Under the pieces are notes generated by a model that saw only the letters and a program-made list of their open reading frames with translations, was not told the origin of the DNA and ran no database searches. From Clostridium sp. (lineage in GTDB: Bacteria > Bacillota > Clostridia > Clostridiales > Clostridiaceae), in contig JARKVD010000036.1 of NCBI GenBank assembly GCA_029851835.1, forward strand, positions 1 to 64,000: 64,000 nt of DNA. The letters run 5' to 3'. Below, piece by piece: positions 17,928-27,051 of this stretch. A program made the position numbers and the translations under genes. Numbering within the stretch: position 1 is the stretch's first letter; each line of letters starts with the position of its first letter.

Positions 17928-18875
17928 GTGGATGAAAGAAGTTTAAAATCTTTAAAGAATTTTTGTGTAGGTGCATTACTAGTTGTAACAGTAATTACTT
18001 TAATTCTTACAGTGCAGTATTTAGGGTATGATATAAATTTAGTTGAGGGATTGAGAATAGAAGGAGTAATTCAAATGTTTGCTTTTACTTTATTTGCGGT
18101 GTCTATTGGTGGGATATGTAATATGCCAAGAGGATTGTCTCAGGAAGCTAAGGATATGTTAAGGGAAAAGACAAGGCTTCTTATGATTGGTAATATTATA
18201 TATATTGCATATATTATTTTTGCTATAGTTGTAATGAAAAATATCTATTTTATTTTTTCAGGTGCAATCATGGAAGGGATTTATATAAATGTTATACTAG
18301 TATCTAGGGCATTACATAACTATGGATTAAATGACACTCAAAGACAGTGGCGTGAAGTAATGAATGGCACAAGCGGTAGTATTAAGGATACAAGTATATT
18401 ATGGAGATTTAAATTATGGATGAGGCCTTTTGAAAGGGTACCTTTTAAGGAGAGGCATTTAAGATCTTTTAATATTGTATATTGTGTGTTTTATTTATAT
18501 ATATTTTTAAATAATCCAATATTTAATTTATTTACTGCCATATTTTTAATTATTTATATTAGATGTTGTTTAGCAATTTTAGAGTATATTTTAGGATTAT
18601 ATACATCTATGATAGGTACATGTACTGGGGTCAAACAATTTGAAGATGGTCCAAACCATCACCACAACCATGGTGGGGGTTTAACAATCAATATTGGAGG
18701 ATCTAGAAGGAGAAGCCGTTATTGGGAGGTTTATATAACAGATTTTAGTAACAAAAGAGAAATAGTATATAAAACCTACAAGCAGCCTTACATATATGAG
18801 GGAGATGAGGCAAAGGTTATTCATGGAATCTTTTCTAAAGAGGTTATTTTAATTAATAATCATAAGGTGCATTAG
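17928..18875 (+). CDS. Hypothetical multi-pass membrane protein
   Basis: I do not recognise a named family. The ~315-residue protein has about five to seven hydrophobic segments in the first 230 residues, then a soluble tail containing a histidine/glycine stretch (NHHHNHGGG, around residue 242) and TINIGGSRRRSRYW, ending in a basic/aromatic domain. The His cluster could bind metal; that is only inference. The open frame starts at GTG 17919, but GGGGTG then sits at proper spacing before GTG 17928, which I prefer. Downstream is a cluster of dispersed repeats. Confidence 0.7.
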   Translation: MDERSLKSLKNFCVGALLVVTVITLILTVQYLGYDINLVEGLRIEGVIQMFAFTLFAVSIGGICNMPRGLSQEAKDMLREKTRLLMIGNIIYIAYIIFAIVVMKNIYFIFSGAIMEGIYINVILVSRALHNYGLNDTQRQWREVMNGTSGSIKDTSILWRFKLWMRPFERVPFKERHLRSFNIVYCVFYLYIFLNNPIFNLFTAIFLIIYIRCCLAILEYILGLYTSMIGTCTGVKQFEDGPNHHHNHGGGLTINIGGSRRRSRYWEVYITDFSNKREIVYKTYKQPYIYEGDEAKVIHGIFSKEVILINNHKVH

Positions 18876-18892
18876 TTATATTTATTTAAATG

Positions 18893-19260
18893 AGGGACAT
18901 ACTTTATAATAAAGGAAACTTCTTCTCATATACATTGGAAGGAGTACTTTATTGAGTGAGTTTGTGTAGATCAAATCAAAGATGCACACAGTGAAAGTTC
19001 CACTAACCAAATCAAAGATTTGGAGTGTCACTTTTAGATACTCACTTATAGACATTTGATATATACTTAAAGTTAAAGTATAATTTAATAAGCAAAGGAA
19101 ACTCCTTCTCATATATATTGGAAGGAGTAAGTAAGTGTAGACCAAAGATGCACACAGTGAAAGTTCTGCTGACCAAATCAAAGATGCACACAGCGGAAGT
19201 TCCACTAACCAAATCAAAGATTTGGAGCATCACTTTTGGACACTTACTTAAAACCTAAGA
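18893..19260 (+). repeat. Dispersed repeat family 1: tandem double copy
   Basis: Two consecutive copies of a short element. Each starts AAGGAAACTYCTTCTCATAT and has a GGAAGGAGTA inverted arm, passes through CCAAATCAAAGATTTGG (a perfect CAAATC/GATTTG hairpin), and ends near ACTCACTTA or ACACTTACTTA. A 36-base unit starting CAAATCAAAGATGCACACAG occurs at 18972-19007 and again, whole or partial, twice in the second copy. The whole 18876-19290 gap between genes is occupied by this element; no gene is present. Confidence 0.8.
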
Positions 19261-19290
19261 AAATATACGGGTTATGTTAAGAGGTGCAAA

Positions 19291-20313
19291 ATGAAAGAGA
19301 ATTTTAAGATACTTGCCATAGAATCAAGTTGTGATGAAACAGCTGCAGCGGTAGTTGTTGATGGAAGAGAAGTTTTATCTAATGTTATTGCTTCTCAAAT
19401 AGATATACATAAAAAATTTGGTGGAGTTGTTCCAGAAGTAGCATCAAGAATGCATATTGAAGCAATTGGTGCGGTAGTTGAAGAAGCTTTAGAAGAAGCA
19501 GGAATGACTTTTGAAGATATAGATGCAGTAGCAGTTACCTATGGACCAGGCCTTGTTGGAGCTTTATTAGTTGGACTTCAATATGCTAAATCTCTTGCCT
19601 ATGGTTTAAATATTCCACTTATAGGAGTTAACCATATAGAGGGTCATATTAGTGCTAACTTTATTCAACATAAGGACCTTCAGCCTCCATTTGTAACTTT
19701 GGTTGTATCAGGGGGACATACTTTTATAGTTCATATGAAGGATTATGGGGTTTTTGAAGTTCTTGGAGAAACTAGAGATGATGCAGCTGGGGAAGCTTAC
19801 GACAAAGTGGCAAGAGCAATAGGACTTGGATATCCAGGTGGGCCAAAGATTGATAAGATTGCTAAAGAAGGAAATGAGGATGCAATAAAATTTCCAAGAG
19901 CAAACTTCCACGATAAGACATTAGATTTTTCATTTAGTGGAGTAAAGTCAGCGGTATTAAACTATCTAAACTCTTTACAGATGAAGGGTGAAACTTACAA
20001 TCAAGCTGATGTTGCAGCTTCATTCCAAAAGGCTGTTGTAGATGTATTAGTGGATAATGCTATGAAGGCATGTAAGGAGAAAAAGGTTGATAAAATTGCT
20101 ATCTCTGGTGGAGTAGCCTCCAATTCATACCTTAGAGCTAAGCTTACAGCAAGAGGAGAAAAGGAAGGGGTTAAGGTTCTGTTCCCAGCCCAAATTCTTT
20201 GTACAGATAATGCTGCAATGATAGGAAGTGCTGCATACTATGAATATAAAGCAGGTAGAATTGCAGATTTAACTTTAAATGCAGTGCCAAATTTGAAACT
20301 TGGCCAAAGATAA
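19291..20313 (+). CDS. tsaD: tRNA N6-adenosine threonylcarbamoyltransferase TsaD
   Basis: Universal enzyme that transfers threonylcarbamoyl to A37 of ANN-decoding tRNAs, acting with TsaB and TsaE. The 340-residue length is standard. It opens [19 protein letters not shown] (ATP-binding ASKHA fold), has the metal-binding [11 protein letters not shown] (H-x3-H), and carries [30 protein letters not shown] and the late [19 protein letters not shown] precedes the ATG. It is a single gene with its own terminator; tsaB/tsaE are not in the window. Confidence 0.98.
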   Translation: MKENFKILAIESSCDETAAAVVVDGREVLSNVIASQIDIHKKFGGVVPEVASRMHIEAIGAVVEEALEEAGMTFEDIDAVAVTYGPGLVGALLVGLQYAKSLAYGLNIPLIGVNHIEGHISANFIQHKDLQPPFVTLVVSGGHTFIVHMKDYGVFEVLGETRDDAAGEAYDKVARAIGLGYPGGPKIDKIAKEGNEDAIKFPRANFHDKTLDFSFSGVKSAVLNYLNSLQMKGETYNQADVAASFQKAVVDVLVDNAMKACKEKKVDKIAISGGVASNSYLRAKLTARGEKEGVKVLFPAQILCTDNAAMIGSAAYYEYKAGRIADLTLNAVPNLKLGQR

Positions 20314-20326
20314 ATTAATAAACATT

Positions 20327-20362
20327 TAATCCCTTAAGTAGAAATTCTTAAGGGATTTTTAT
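20327..20362 (+). terminator. Hairpin terminator after tsaD
   Basis: AATCCCTTAAG and CTTAAGGGATT pair around an 8-base loop, followed by TTTTT. Confidence 0.85.
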
Positions 20363-20434
20363 TAAAATATTGTATTAATATTCTGAATATGATAGGGTTT
20401 TAGTATAGATATTTGAGAAAGGAAGTGAAGGATA

Positions 20435-22420
20435 GTGGTAAATGAATTAATGATAAATAGAATAAAAGAAATTTCTATTTGTAATGACAAAGATAGCAAG
20501 TTGTTAGGCTTTTTTAAGCAGCAAGGAGCAAAGTTATACAACCTATGTACTTTAGAAGAAAAGCTTAATGATGAATATTTTAAGAATACATCCTTTGAGG
20601 AGTTATTAAAAGAAAACCATGAAATATATGAAGAGTTAATTGGAGATAATTATAAAAAGTCATACGGAAATCCGGATTATGCTGTGGCTGAATTAGGAGA
20701 AGAATTAGGGAGGATTGCTACATACCTTTATGGAAGACTAAATCAGATAATCAACTTAGTTTTTGCTCATAAAACAGAATACATAGAGGTACTTTTAGAA
20801 TTGTTTATACAGTGTTATGACTATGTAGGAGTCAATGGTGATAATGGAGAAGGACTTCTTAAAGTAATTGCAGAGTTTGAAGCTAAAGTTATGGAGTTTG
20901 AGTGTGAGGAGAAAGTAAAAAATTTAGCTGTTTACACAGAAAATAATTATAAGACTATAGTAGAAGAAGCAGATTCAAGGGACTTAAGATACTTATTTAA
21001 GTATGGAAAATATATAACTGAAAATGAGATAAAAACAGCCAAGTTCCTATCAACCTATGATGGGGTTGAGAAGATTGCTTATACAATGGTTAAAGGATAC
21101 ATGGACAGCTTTGAGAGAGAAAATAAAGATTATAAAATTAAGGATAGAGTAAAGGTTGTTTATTTTGTAGGCCAAGAAGCTATCGTTAAGGAAGTTATAA
21201 AAGAGTTTGCAAAGTTCGGATTAACTGCAATGATGACAAATGTTATGACTACAGATGTTAACAAGCAGTTTGATTATGACCATAGATTTGACTTTGCAAT
21301 TTGCTATGATGAAGCAATTGGTAAGCTAAAAGAAGAAAAGTTGCTAGTGGCTTTCGAAAAATATAAAGCAGAGCTAAAGGGTTATTCAGGAATTGCTGTG
21401 TTTGAAGCCTTTGGTGAAGTTCCTTTCGCGCCAGAGAGTAAGGAGACTAGTATAAAGCTTAGTGATGAACAAAGTAAGATATTCCAAGAAGTATCTCTAA
21501 GTATTAGAATAGCCCAAGATAAATTTATACCATCAACAGAAACTACTTTTACAATAATAGCGTTCCCAACACCTGAAATCGGAGAAAAATTTGAAGAAAT
21601 TTTTGCTGATACCATGAAAATTAATACGCTTGATTCAGATAAGTGGGAAAGAATTCAAAATAGTATTATTGGAGCTCTCGATAAGGGAGAATTTATCCAC
21701 GTTAAGGGTTGTAATGGAAATAGAACTGATATAAAGGTAAAGATGCATACTCTTGAAAATCCAGAAAATGAAACTAACTTTGAGAATTGTATTGCTACTG
21801 TAAATATTCCTGTTGGAGAGGTGTTTACATCACCAACTCTTAAAGGAACAAATGGAGTTCTTCATATTGAGGAAGTATTTTTAGATGGCTTAAAATATGT
21901 AGATCTTGAGCTTTTATTTAAGGATGGATATGTGGCCGAATATAGTTGCAAGAACTTTGAAGAGGAAGAAAAGAACAAGAAATTTATAGAAGAAAATCTT
22001 TTATTCCCTCATAAGACTCTGCCACTAGGTGAGTTTGCTATAGGAACTAATACATTAGCTTATGTAATTGCACAGAAGCATGATATAGTTTCTATCTTAC
22101 CAATACTTATTGTAGAAAAAATGGGACCTCACTTTGCAGTAGGTGATACCTGCTATTCTTATAGTGAGGATAATAGAGTTTATAATCAATTTGATGGAAA
22201 AGAGATAGTTGCAAAGGATAATGAAAAATCTATTCTAAGAAAGACTGATAAAAATAGTGCATATACTCAATGTCACACTGATATAACTATACCTTATGAC
22301 AGTATAGAGTCAATTAACGCTATAACTAAAGATGGGGAAGTTATAGAAGTTATTAAAGATGGAAGATTTGTACTTTCTGGTACTGAAGAGTTAAATGAGC
22401 CTTTTACACAGGAAGTTTAG
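20435..22420 (+). CDS. M29-family aminopeptidase with long N-terminal extension
   Basis: The C-terminal ~400 residues resemble M29 (thermophilic-type) metallo-aminopeptidases: TVNIPVGEVFTSPTLKGTNG (Glu ligand), LKYVDLEL, LGEFAIGTN and EKMGPHFAVGDTCYS (His/Asp ligands). Such enzymes remove N-terminal residues using two metals. The protein is 661 residues against about 410 for the family. The extra ~250 residues are helical, acidic and without motifs I know. The start is GTG 20435 after GAAGGATA. It is probably monocistronic; the following gap holds a family-2 repeat with a hairpin that may terminate it. Confidence 0.8.
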   Translation: MVNELMINRIKEISICNDKDSKLLGFFKQQGAKLYNLCTLEEKLNDEYFKNTSFEELLKENHEIYEELIGDNYKKSYGNPDYAVAELGEELGRIATYLYGRLNQIINLVFAHKTEYIEVLLELFIQCYDYVGVNGDNGEGLLKVIAEFEAKVMEFECEEKVKNLAVYTENNYKTIVEEADSRDLRYLFKYGKYITENEIKTAKFLSTYDGVEKIAYTMVKGYMDSFERENKDYKIKDRVKVVYFVGQEAIVKEVIKEFAKFGLTAMMTNVMTTDVNKQFDYDHRFDFAICYDEAIGKLKEEKLLVAFEKYKAELKGYSGIAVFEAFGEVPFAPESKETSIKLSDEQSKIFQEVSLSIRIAQDKFIPSTETTFTIIAFPTPEIGEKFEEIFADTMKINTLDSDKWERIQNSIIGALDKGEFIHVKGCNGNRTDIKVKMHTLENPENETNFENCIATVNIPVGEVFTSPTLKGTNGVLHIEEVFLDGLKYVDLELLFKDGYVAEYSCKNFEEEEKNKKFIEENLLFPHKTLPLGEFAIGTNTLAYVIAQKHDIVSILPILIVEKMGPHFAVGDTCYSYSEDNRVYNQFDGKEIVAKDNEKSILRKTDKNSAYTQCHTDITIPYDSIESINAITKDGEVIEVIKDGRFVLSGTEELNEPFTQEV

Positions 22421-22448
22421 AATAAATTTAAGATAGGGTTTTCTGTTT

Positions 22449-22543
22449 AATTAAGAATTACCGAATGTAGAATCAAATAAAAGAAATCCCGTAGGGATTT
22501 CAGCCATCATTCTGCATTCTTAATTTTACATTCTAAATTAACA
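22449..22543 (+). repeat. Dispersed repeat family 2 copy with central hairpin
   Basis: Left arm AATTAAGAATTACCGAATGT at 22449, central hairpin GAAATCCC-GTA-GGGATTTC at 22483-22501, right arm with TTCTTAATT and TTACATTCTAAATTA to about 22540. It shares arms and hairpin position with the copy at 36760-37021. The hairpin may end transcription of the aminopeptidase gene. Confidence 0.7.
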
Positions 22544-22565
22544 TAATGATCAGCGGGGGGATTGT

Positions 22566-24593
22566 ATGATTAGTAACATTGATATCAAAAGCAAGATGAC
22601 AGTTAAGTTAGATGACGTACTTCCAGAGATGCCTAAATTTCAAGAAGGAATTAGAAGAGCTCCAGACAGGGGATATGATTTAACACCAGCTCAAACAGAG
22701 CTTGCTCTTAAAAATGCACTAAGATATATTCCGGAAGAGTTCCATGAAGCTTTGGCACCAGAGTTTTTGGAAGAGCTTATGACTAGGGGAAGAATCTACG
22801 GATATAGATTCAGGCCTGAAGGCAAACTAAGTGGAAAGCCTATTGATGAATATAAGGGCAACTGCATAGAGGGGAAAGCTTTTCAGGTTATGATTGATAA
22901 CAATTTAGACTTTGATGTAGCATTGTATCCATATGAATTAGTTACCTATGGTGAAACAGGACAGGTATGCCAAAACTGGATGCAGTATAGATTAATCATG
23001 AAGTATCTAGAAGTAATGACTGATGAACAGACTCTTGTGGTTGAGAGTGGTCATCCCCTTGGATTATTTAGAAGTTCTAAAACTTCACCAAGAGTTATAA
23101 CTACAAATGGATTAATGGTTGGAATGTTTGATAATCCTAAGGACTTCCATCTTGCAACACAATTAGGGGTTGCTAACTACGGTCAAATGACTGCTGGTGG
23201 ATGGATGTATATAGGGCCACAGGGAATTGTTCATGGAACATTTAATACTATTGTTAATGCAGGAAGACTTAAGCTTGGAGTGGCTGAAGATGGAGATTTA
23301 AGAGGAAAGATCTTCGTAACATCTGGACTTGGAGGAATGAGCGGTGCTCAACCAAAGGCTATTGAAATAGCAAATGGAGTTGGAATCATTGCAGAGGTGG
23401 ATTATTCTAGAATTAAAACTAGACATGATCAAGGTTGGGTTACTTTAATTTCAGATGATCTTGAAGAGGTTGTTAGGTTGGCTCGTGAATATGCTGAGAA
23501 GGAAGAAACAATTTCTATTGCATATCATGGAAATATAGTAGACTTATTGGAGTATATTCTAGAAAATGATGTGCATATAGACTTGCTTTCTGATCAGACT
23601 TCATGCCATGCTGTTTATGATGGAGGTTATGCACCTGTGGGAATCTCCTTTGAGGAAAGAACAAGATTATTAAAAGAAGATAGAAAGAAATTCTGTGAAC
23701 TTGTAGATGTTACCCTTCTTAAACACTATGATTTAGTTAAGAAGTTAGTAGCTAAAGGAGTTTACTTCTTTGACTATGGAAACTCATTCATGAAGGCCAT
23801 CTATGATGCAGGCGGCAAGGATATTGCTAAGAATGGCGTGGATGAAAAAGATGGATTTATTTATCCATCCTATGTAGAAGATATCATGGGACCAATGTTA
23901 TTTGACTATGGATATGGACCTTTCAGATGGGTTTGCCTCAGTCATGACCATGAGGACTTAGTGAAAACTGACAAAGCTGCAATGGAATGTATTAATCCAA
24001 ATAGAAGAGGTCAAGATAGAGACAATTACATTTGGATTAGAGATGCTGAAAAGAATAAGTTAGTTGTTGGAACTGAGGCTAGAATTCTTTATCAGGACAC
24101 TGAGGGAAGAATGAGAATAGCTCTTAAGTTCAATGAGATGGTTAGAAATGGAGAAGTTGGACCAATAATGCTTGGTAGAGACCACCATGATGTTAGTGGA
24201 ACTGATTCACCATTTAGAGAAACTTCAAATATCAAGGACGGAAGCAATATGATGGCTGATATGGCTATTCAGTGTTTTGCTGGTAATGCAGCTAGAGGAA
24301 TGAGCCTTATAGCTCTTCACAATGGTGGGGGAGTTGGTACAAGCAAATCTATCAATGGTGGTTTTGGATTGGTTCTTGATGGAAGTGAAAGAGTTGATGA
24401 TATAATAAGACTTTCCATGGCATGGGATGTTATGGGAGGGGTTGCTAGGAGGGCTTGGGCAAGAAACCCACATTCCATAGAAACAAGTATGGAGTATAAT
24501 GATAGGAATGCTGAAACAGATCATATTACTCTTCCATATATACCAAAGGATGATTTAATTAAAAAAGTTGTAGCTGAGGCTTTAAATAAATAA
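22566..24593 (+). CDS. hutU: Urocanate hydratase
   Basis: Converts urocanate to imidazolone propionate in histidine breakdown, using tightly bound NAD+. The 675-residue chain is the long form. Characteristic segments include YGETGQVCQNWMQY, GWMYIGPQGIVHGTFNT, the NAD-contacting GLGGMSGAQPKA, GRDHHDVSGTDSPFRETS and ALHNGGGVGTSKSINGGFG. AGCGGGGGG precedes the ATG. The other hut genes (hutH, hutI, hutG or a formiminotransferase) are absent from this window, so it is transcribed alone here, with a terminator downstream. Confidence 0.96.
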   Translation: MISNIDIKSKMTVKLDDVLPEMPKFQEGIRRAPDRGYDLTPAQTELALKNALRYIPEEFHEALAPEFLEELMTRGRIYGYRFRPEGKLSGKPIDEYKGNCIEGKAFQVMIDNNLDFDVALYPYELVTYGETGQVCQNWMQYRLIMKYLEVMTDEQTLVVESGHPLGLFRSSKTSPRVITTNGLMVGMFDNPKDFHLATQLGVANYGQMTAGGWMYIGPQGIVHGTFNTIVNAGRLKLGVAEDGDLRGKIFVTSGLGGMSGAQPKAIEIANGVGIIAEVDYSRIKTRHDQGWVTLISDDLEEVVRLAREYAEKEETISIAYHGNIVDLLEYILENDVHIDLLSDQTSCHAVYDGGYAPVGISFEERTRLLKEDRKKFCELVDVTLLKHYDLVKKLVAKGVYFFDYGNSFMKAIYDAGGKDIAKNGVDEKDGFIYPSYVEDIMGPMLFDYGYGPFRWVCLSHDHEDLVKTDKAAMECINPNRRGQDRDNYIWIRDAEKNKLVVGTEARILYQDTEGRMRIALKFNEMVRNGEVGPIMLGRDHHDVSGTDSPFRETSNIKDGSNMMADMAIQCFAGNAARGMSLIALHNGGGVGTSKSINGGFGLVLDGSERVDDIIRLSMAWDVMGGVARRAWARNPHSIETSMEYNDRNAETDHITLPYIPKDDLIKKVVAEALNK

Positions 24594-24628
24594 AGGTATA
24601 AAAAGGATTAAGTCAAGATAAAATAATA

Positions 24629-24684
24629 AAGACATGGTTTGTGATTATGGTGAAGAGCATAAAGTCACGGCCATGTTTTTGTCT
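24629..24684 (+). terminator. Hairpin terminator after hutU
   Basis: ACATGGTTTGTGATTATG pairs imperfectly with CATAAAGTCACGGCCATGT, followed by TTTTT. The rest of the gap to 24902 is AT-rich with no recognisable element. Confidence 0.75.
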
Positions 24685-24902
24685 GTAAAAATGAAAATGA
24701 AAAAATCTAAGTTTATTAAAATTTACAGGAAGTTTATTTATTTTTTGAGGACAATGGACGTATATAAATTGTGGAGGTATTTATAAGTATTAATACTTAA
24801 TTAATACTTCGTAAAATGTATAAATGCATATTGAAGGCGCAAAATTACAGTAGTATAATTAACTAGGCAAATAAGGGAAATATGAAAGGAGAGTGCATTT
24901 TA

Positions 24903-25901
24903 ATGGTTTTAAAAGAGAAAAATAGAAAATTTAATATATTTTTATCAATTATTATTATGCTGCTCTCGTTAGTAATGTTTACTGGATGTAATGATGGAAA
25001 AGATGATGCTAATAATTACACATTTATTAAAGATATTAATTATACAAGTGCTATTATAGAAAAAAATAACAACATATATTTATATGATAATAATTATAGC
25101 TATTTAGAGCCCATTGGAGATCTAACGAGACTGAAGGAGCTTTCAGCCTTCAGTGATGATTTAAATAAGGTTGCTTTTAAGTATGTAGATGAAAAAGGAA
25201 AAATTAATATACATGATGTAAAGACCATGGAAGATAGAGTTTTGGAAATCAAAGATGATGGTGAAATATCTTATATTAAATGGTTTGGAAACTTAATAGT
25301 AGTTGGACTATATGAAAATCCTACAACAAATAAGTATTTAGTGTATGAAAGTGAAAATTTAGAGTTGGTAAATAGTTGCAGGGGGATTTTGATAGATGTC
25401 CTTGATGATGGAAAAACATTAGTATATGGAGCCAACACCCAAGGGGTAACTTCAATATATATAAATGATGAAAAAATATATACTTTAGAAAAGACTGGTG
25501 AGGTTTTACTAGGTGGCGGGGTATCAAATAATAAAGGAGAAATTAGTTTTTTAACTTTTGTGTTTGATAGAGATACATTTGAACAAAAGGAGTACTTGTA
25601 TACAGGAAAATTGAAAAAAAATAAACTAGATGATTTGAAAATTATAAATAAGCCTTATGAAATATATGGGGACATTATTTATGATGGAGATAAAATAGTT
25701 ATTTTAAATCAAGATGAATATACTGAATTAGTTAATGGAGAATTTATTGTTAAGGATTTGAGTGAAATTAATACTAGTATAGGAGAGAATACTAATAAAT
25801 TAAAAGGTATTTTAAAGAACACCTTTAAAAGTGAAATAACAGATATTAACAAGTCTTGGGTGGAGCTTGGAATAGAAAATATTACATGGTTTACTAGGTA
25901 A
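24903..25901 (+). CDS. Hypothetical lipoprotein
   Basis: A 332-residue protein with a lipoprotein signal: a basic start, a hydrophobic run (IFLSIIIMLLSLVM) and the lipobox FTGC, so it should be anchored to the outer face of the membrane. The mature part is beta-rich and repetitive in feel (IYLYDNNYSYLEP, DGEISYIKWFGNLIVV, DGKTLVYGAN), suggesting a propeller-like fold such as WD40/TolB-like sensors. That fold is inference; I do not recognise a family. An in-frame ATG at 24882 overlaps AAAGGAGAG; 24903 lies at suitable distance after it. Confidence 0.75.
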   Translation: MVLKEKNRKFNIFLSIIIMLLSLVMFTGCNDGKDDANNYTFIKDINYTSAIIEKNNNIYLYDNNYSYLEPIGDLTRLKELSAFSDDLNKVAFKYVDEKGKINIHDVKTMEDRVLEIKDDGEISYIKWFGNLIVVGLYENPTTNKYLVYESENLELVNSCRGILIDVLDDGKTLVYGANTQGVTSIYINDEKIYTLEKTGEVLLGGGVSNNKGEISFLTFVFDRDTFEQKEYLYTGKLKKNKLDDLKIINKPYEIYGDIIYDGDKIVILNQDEYTELVNGEFIVKDLSEINTSIGENTNKLKGILKNTFKSEITDINKSWVELGIENITWFTR

Positions 25902-25956
25902 TGTTTTTTATTCTTGTTTACTGTGCAATTATTTATTAGAACCGTTACATTTTTCG

Positions 25957-25985
25957 TTGACAGTATATTAAGTATTAAATATAAT
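25957..25985 (+). promoter_or_regulatory. Consensus sigma-A promoter of the formate/nitrite channel gene
   Basis: TTGACA at 25957-25962 and TATAAT at 25980-25985, exactly 17 bases apart: a perfect consensus, about 50 bases before the start codon. Confidence 0.85.
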
Positions 25986-26033
25986 AGTCCGTGGACTTTA
26001 AACTAATGATAAAATAAAAGAGGAGGAGATTTT

Positions 26034-26876
26034 ATGAGTAAAATGATGCTTTCTCCTGACGAAATAACTACTTACGTAGAAGAAGTTGGGTATAAAAAAG
26101 CTAACAACAAAAGTGTACAAACTCTTTTCTTAGGTATTTGTGCTGGAATATTTATAGCATTAGGTGCATATGCATCATCAGTTGCATCACACGGAATTAG
26201 TGATCCAGGACTTCAAAAATTTGTGGCTGGAATAGTGTTCCCTATTGGATTAATATTTGTATTAATTTGTGGATCGGAGCTATTTACTGGTAATGCGCTA
26301 CTAAGTGTAGCATGGGCACAGAAGAGAATTACAACTGGACAAATGTTTAAGAACTGGGCAATAGTTTGGGTTGGAAACTTTATAGGGGCAGCTCTAGTAG
26401 CAGTATTAGTTTATGCTGCTGGACTTTTAACAACTGGAACTGTTGGTGGATATGCTATAAAGGTAGCTGCCACAAAAGCAAGTATAGAATTTGGACCAGC
26501 TATAGCTAGTGGAATACTTTGTAATATAATCGTTTGTTTCTGTGTATGGGGAACATATGCTGCTAAAGATGTTACAGGTAAATTATTCATGGGATTCTTC
26601 CCAATATTAGCTTTCGTTATAGCGGGATTCGAGCACTGTGTTGCGAATATGTACTATTTTACAATAGGATTACTTGCTAAAACTAATCCAGCGTTTGTTG
26701 AAGCGTCTCATGTATCAGCTGAAAAGCTTGAGGACTTAAATTTAGGTGGTGTATTTAGCAACCTATTACCAGTTACTATAGGGAATATAATTGGTGGTGC
26801 AGTTATAGTTGGATTAACATACTGGTTTATTTTTAGAAAGTGTAATGCTAAAAATCATGAGAATAAAGCTGCATAA
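26034..26876 (+). CDS. Formate/nitrite transporter (FNT) family channel
   Basis: A 280-residue membrane protein with six hydrophobic helices. FNT landmarks are visible: GAYASSVA in helix 1, the omega-loop region CGSELFTGNALL, and WVGNFIGA, then GFEHCVANMYYFTIG carrying the conserved central-pore histidine, and a late TIGNIIGGAVIVGL. FNT pentamers pass formate, nitrite or hydrosulfide across the membrane. No pflB, nitrite or sulfite reductase gene is adjacent, so the substrate is open; formate is a reasonable guess in a fermenter. It has a perfect consensus promoter, AGAGGAGGAG before the ATG, and a terminator, so it is likely well expressed. Confidence 0.92.
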   Translation: MSKMMLSPDEITTYVEEVGYKKANNKSVQTLFLGICAGIFIALGAYASSVASHGISDPGLQKFVAGIVFPIGLIFVLICGSELFTGNALLSVAWAQKRITTGQMFKNWAIVWVGNFIGAALVAVLVYAAGLLTTGTVGGYAIKVAATKASIEFGPAIASGILCNIIVCFCVWGTYAAKDVTGKLFMGFFPILAFVIAGFEHCVANMYYFTIGLLAKTNPAFVEASHVSAEKLEDLNLGGVFSNLLPVTIGNIIGGAVIVGLTYWFIFRKCNAKNHENKAA

Positions 26877-26886
26877 ATGATATAGA

Positions 26887-26925
26887 AACACGATAAAATT
26901 AACATTAATTTTATCGTGTTTTTTA
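26887..26925 (+). terminator. Hairpin terminator after the FNT gene
   Basis: AACACGATAAAATTAA and TTAATTTTATCGTGTT enclose CAT, followed by TTTT. Confidence 0.88.
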
Positions 26926-27051
26926 TTTTATTGAACAATATACCAAACAATTTTCTTTAAAATGGTTTTAAATTAAAAGGAGATAAGATATAATGAGGTG
27001 TGGTATTATTTTCAAGATTATGAAGGAAATCAAAGAATGAGGAGGGGTAAA

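Noticed and set aside
18972-19230. 36-base repeated unit resembling CRISPR repeat length
   Set aside because: The units run directly into each other or are separated by repeat-derived sequence; there are no unique spacers of constant length and no cas genes.
18882-19233. Minus-strand open frames with repeated protein-like segments
   Set aside because: They are read through the family-1 DNA repeats; the apparent protein repeats reflect the DNA repeats and have no ribosome-binding sites.
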